Shown: positions 12,136 to 13,740 of the stretch, one piece after another
How the letters are laid out: each line of letters opens with the position of its first letter
Numbering within the stretch: position 1 is the stretch's first letter
NCBI GenBank assembly: GCA_964471535.1
Contig: CAYYHA010000100.1
Span: 1 to 13,740 of the forward strand
Source of the DNA: CAYYHA01 sp964471535
GTDB taxonomy: Bacteria; Myxococcota; Myxococcia; SLRQ01
Length of the DNA stretch: 13,740 bases
Direction of reading: 5' to 3'
Program-made: the position numbers and the translations under genes
Notes under the pieces: model-generated
What the model was told of the DNA's origin: nothing
What the model saw: the letters and a program-made list of their open reading frames with translations, nothing else
Database searches by the model: none

Positions 12136-13437
12136 ATGGGTCGCCTCTCCAAACTCCTCTTCGCCTTCCTGATCCTCCTCCTCGGAGCCTACGCCCTCCT
12201 CTCCATCGACTGGCGGCCAGAGCGGAAGGTCGAGGTCCTCGCCCGGCACCCGCCGGGGGCGCCCTTCGTCGTCGCCGGCCGGCTCCACGTGGGCGCGGCG
12301 GAGCGATCCATCACCCCCGACCACCCGGTTCCTCTCGGGGGCTATGGGAGCCGGCGCGGCGCCACCTTCGAGGGCGTTCGCGACACCCCGAAGGTGCGCG
12401 CTGTTGCCCTGGGCGACGGGCGCACGCCGCCGCTCGTCCTCGTGGGCCTGGACCTGGTGCTGGTCTCTCCGCCCCTGGCCGAGGCGATTCGCGCCCGGGC
12501 TGCCGAGGCAGGCGCCGGGCCGGTCGTCACCGCGGCCACCCACACCCACAACGGCCCGGGCGGCATCTGGGACAATCCAGTCGCATCGCTCCTGGGTCTC
12601 GGGCCCTATGACGAGGCGTACTTTCGCTTCGTCGTGGATCGGACGACGGAAGCGGTCGCAAGTGCCATCGGCGCGATGGAGCCCTCTATTCTCGAATCTG
12701 CCCACCTCTATGGCCTCGATCTCTGCGAGAGTCGCATCGAAGGACGAAAGGTGGACGACCGCCTCGACTACGTCCACTTCGAGATGGACTCGGGGGCCGA
12801 GGCGGCGCTGCTCGTCTTTGCCTGCCATCCCACCACCCTCGGCGCGAGCGACCGCCGCCTCTCCGCCGAGTGGCCGGGCGCGGTGGCCGAGGCCTTGCCC
12901 GGGGTGACGCTGACCTGGCAGGGGGCGGTGGCCGAAGCGACGCCGAAGGGCCCTCGGGGCGAGAAGACGCTCGAGCGGATTGCGACCTCCCTTGCCGAGA
13001 CCGCGCTCGCCCTGCCCCTCGAGGCAGAGGCGGGGGTGGCTTACCGCGGGGCGACGCTCCGCCTTCCGGCGCCCACGGGGGCAACCGTGGCGCCGCCGGG
13101 ACTGCAGAATCTGGCCGGAAATCTCTTGACCTGGCTGGCCCCCGATTCAGCGCGGGTGGGGGCGCTGCGCCTCGGAGGGACCGTCTTCTTCCTCACGCCG
13201 GGAGAGGTGGCCGCGCCGCTGGCGTCGCGGTGGCGGCGGCGTCTCGGCGAATCGGTGCGGGTGGTCTCCCTGGTCGATGGCTACGTGGGCTACCTCGAGA
13301 CCCCCGAAGCGCTCGCCGCGCGGGCGGGTGAGAGCCGGCAGGCCTACTACGGCGCCGAGCTCATCGAGGCGCTGGCCGAGGTGGGAAAGGCGCTGGTGGC
13401 GGAGGTCGAGGCTGCGGCACCAGCAGAGGCGCCCTAG
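12136..13437 (+). CDS. Membrane-anchored neutral/alkaline ceramidase-like protein
   Basis: A 433-residue protein with an N-terminal hydrophobic anchor (residues 7-23, KLLFAFLILLLGAYALL), so the body should be exported. The rest resembles the N-terminal domain of neutral/alkaline non-lysosomal ceramidases, which hydrolyse ceramide to sphingosine and fatty acid. Candidate zinc-site residues are H136/H138 in THTHNGPGG, H231 in FACHPTTLG, E357 in LTPGEV and a tyrosine in DGYVGY (383 or 386). SAEWPG (243-248) fits the family. The nucleophile motif, normally GDxSP, appears as AEATP (266-270), with Thr where Ser is expected. The protein also lacks the extra C-terminal domain of true ceramidases (about 650 residues). 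Ceramide hydrolysis is therefore doubtful. The ATG at 12136 has GGGAGAA 8 bases upstream, and the hydrophobic anchor starts right after it. Confidence 0.82.
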   Translation: MGRLSKLLFAFLILLLGAYALLSIDWRPERKVEVLARHPPGAPFVVAGRLHVGAAERSITPDHPVPLGGYGSRRGATFEGVRDTPKVRAVALGDGRTPPLVLVGLDLVLVSPPLAEAIRARAAEAGAGPVVTAATHTHNGPGGIWDNPVASLLGLGPYDEAYFRFVVDRTTEAVASAIGAMEPSILESAHLYGLDLCESRIEGRKVDDRLDYVHFEMDSGAEAALLVFACHPTTLGASDRRLSAEWPGAVAEALPGVTLTWQGAVAEATPKGPRGEKTLERIATSLAETALALPLEAEAGVAYRGATLRLPAPTGATVAPPGLQNLAGNLLTWLAPDSARVGALRLGGTVFFLTPGEVAAPLASRWRRRLGESVRVVSLVDGYVGYLETPEALAARAGESRQAYYGAELIEALAEVGKALVAEVEAAAPAEAP

Positions 13438-13443
13438 CGCCAC

Positions 13444-13740
13444 CTAGAGGAGGCGGACGCGGCCCGAGGCCAGATCGTAGACGGCGCCAGCGATCTCCAC
13501 CCCCTGCTCCACCGCCTCGGCGAGCACCGCCGAGTCGCGGGTGAGCGCACGCATCGTTGCGCGCACGTTCGCCTCCACCGCGGCCGCAGGATCGAAGTCC
13601 TCGCCGATGCCCTCCAGGATGCGGTCGGTGATGGCGCGGAGGTTCGCCGACTCGGGCGGCGACCCCCGGGACGCCTCGGTCGCCGCGCGCACCGCGCCGC
13701 AGCCCGTGTGGCCTAGGACCAGGATGAGCTTCGTTCCCAG
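13444..13740 (-). CDS. Beta-class carbonic anhydrase, C-terminal part (5' end outside the window)
   Basis: The reading frame stays open to the right edge, giving the last 98 residues of the protein. The first visible residues are LGTKLILVLGHTGCGAVRAA. GHTGCGA is the hallmark of beta-class carbonic anhydrases, where this His and Cys (visible residues 11 and 14) are zinc ligands. The end, EAVEQGVEIAGAVYDLASGRVRLL without its first part (AVEQG, GAVYDL), also fits the family. The enzyme converts CO2 and water to bicarbonate. Family members are around 200 residues, so roughly half the protein, including the first zinc-ligand cysteine, lies beyond the edge. A GTG at 13692 inside the frame is not the true start, because the conserved motif lies upstream of it. 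Its stop converges on the ceramidase-like gene with 6 bp between. Confidence 0.9.
   Translation of the reverse strand: MGTKLILVLGHTGCGAVRAATEASRGSPPESANLRAITDRILEGIGEDFDPAAAVEANVRATMRALTRDSAVLAEAVEQGVEIAGAVYDLASGRVRLL

Noticed and set aside
10592..12172. Long open frame on the plus strand opposite purF (526 codons)
   Set aside because: It is antisense to a clear purF gene, with no motif and biased His/Arg/Glu/Val composition typical of a shadow frame.
13444..13692. GTG at 13692 as start of a short independent gene
   Set aside because: The frame is open to the window edge, and the residues upstream of it carry the GHTGCGA zinc motif, so this is the tail of a longer carbonic anhydrase.

Overview
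The window is GC-rich DNA (by eye well over 60% G+C, with strong G/C preference at third codon positions) that is densely packed with bacterial chromosomal genes. I see no mobile element, phage gene, CRISPR array, tRNA or rRNA. The gene mix suggests a free-living, GC-rich proteobacterium, most likely a deltaproteobacterium in the broad sense (Myxococcota-like or an uncultured relative). It includes a eukaryotic-type kinase with an Ala/Lys-rich tail, a PilZ-wHTH-TPR protein, a stand-alone MshEN protein, a DUF547 lipoprotein and a ceramidase-like protein. The organism call is inference from gene content only.

Left part (1-5348, minus strand). In transcription order this holds a small lipoprotein of unknown function, a secreted sialidase-like/TlpA thioredoxin fusion coupled to it by an ATGA overlap, and a Cys/Met-metabolism PLP enzyme 25 bp further on. 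A 243-bp gap follows, carrying a REP-like palindrome and a G-rich 11-bp tandem repeat. Then come a YaeQ-family gene and a DUF547 lipoprotein gene. The left edge (1-66) cuts through an imperfect 17-18-bp tandem repeat.

Middle part (5420-8073, plus strand). A small two-helix membrane protein is followed by a eukaryotic-type Ser/Thr kinase homologue whose catalytic HRD motif reads HGN, so it is probably a pseudokinase. A PilZ-winged-helix-TPR protein follows. Together these look like a signalling cluster. The last gene overlaps the converging pgi gene tail-to-tail.

Right part (8042-13740). pgi (glucose-6-phosphate isomerase), a stand-alone MshEN-type protein and purF lie on the minus strand. 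purF and the MshEN gene are 10 bp apart and probably form one transcript. A short divergent gap with a nested inverted repeat separates purF from a membrane-anchored ceramidase-like protein on the plus strand. The window ends inside a beta-class carbonic anhydrase gene on the minus strand, which converges on the ceramidase-like gene with 6 bp between the stop codons.

No complete new system is evident. The items most worth a second look are the HGN kinase with its PilZ partner, the CxCC sialidase-like/thioredoxin fusion, the stand-alone MshEN protein behind purF, and the ceramidase-like protein with a changed active-site motif.
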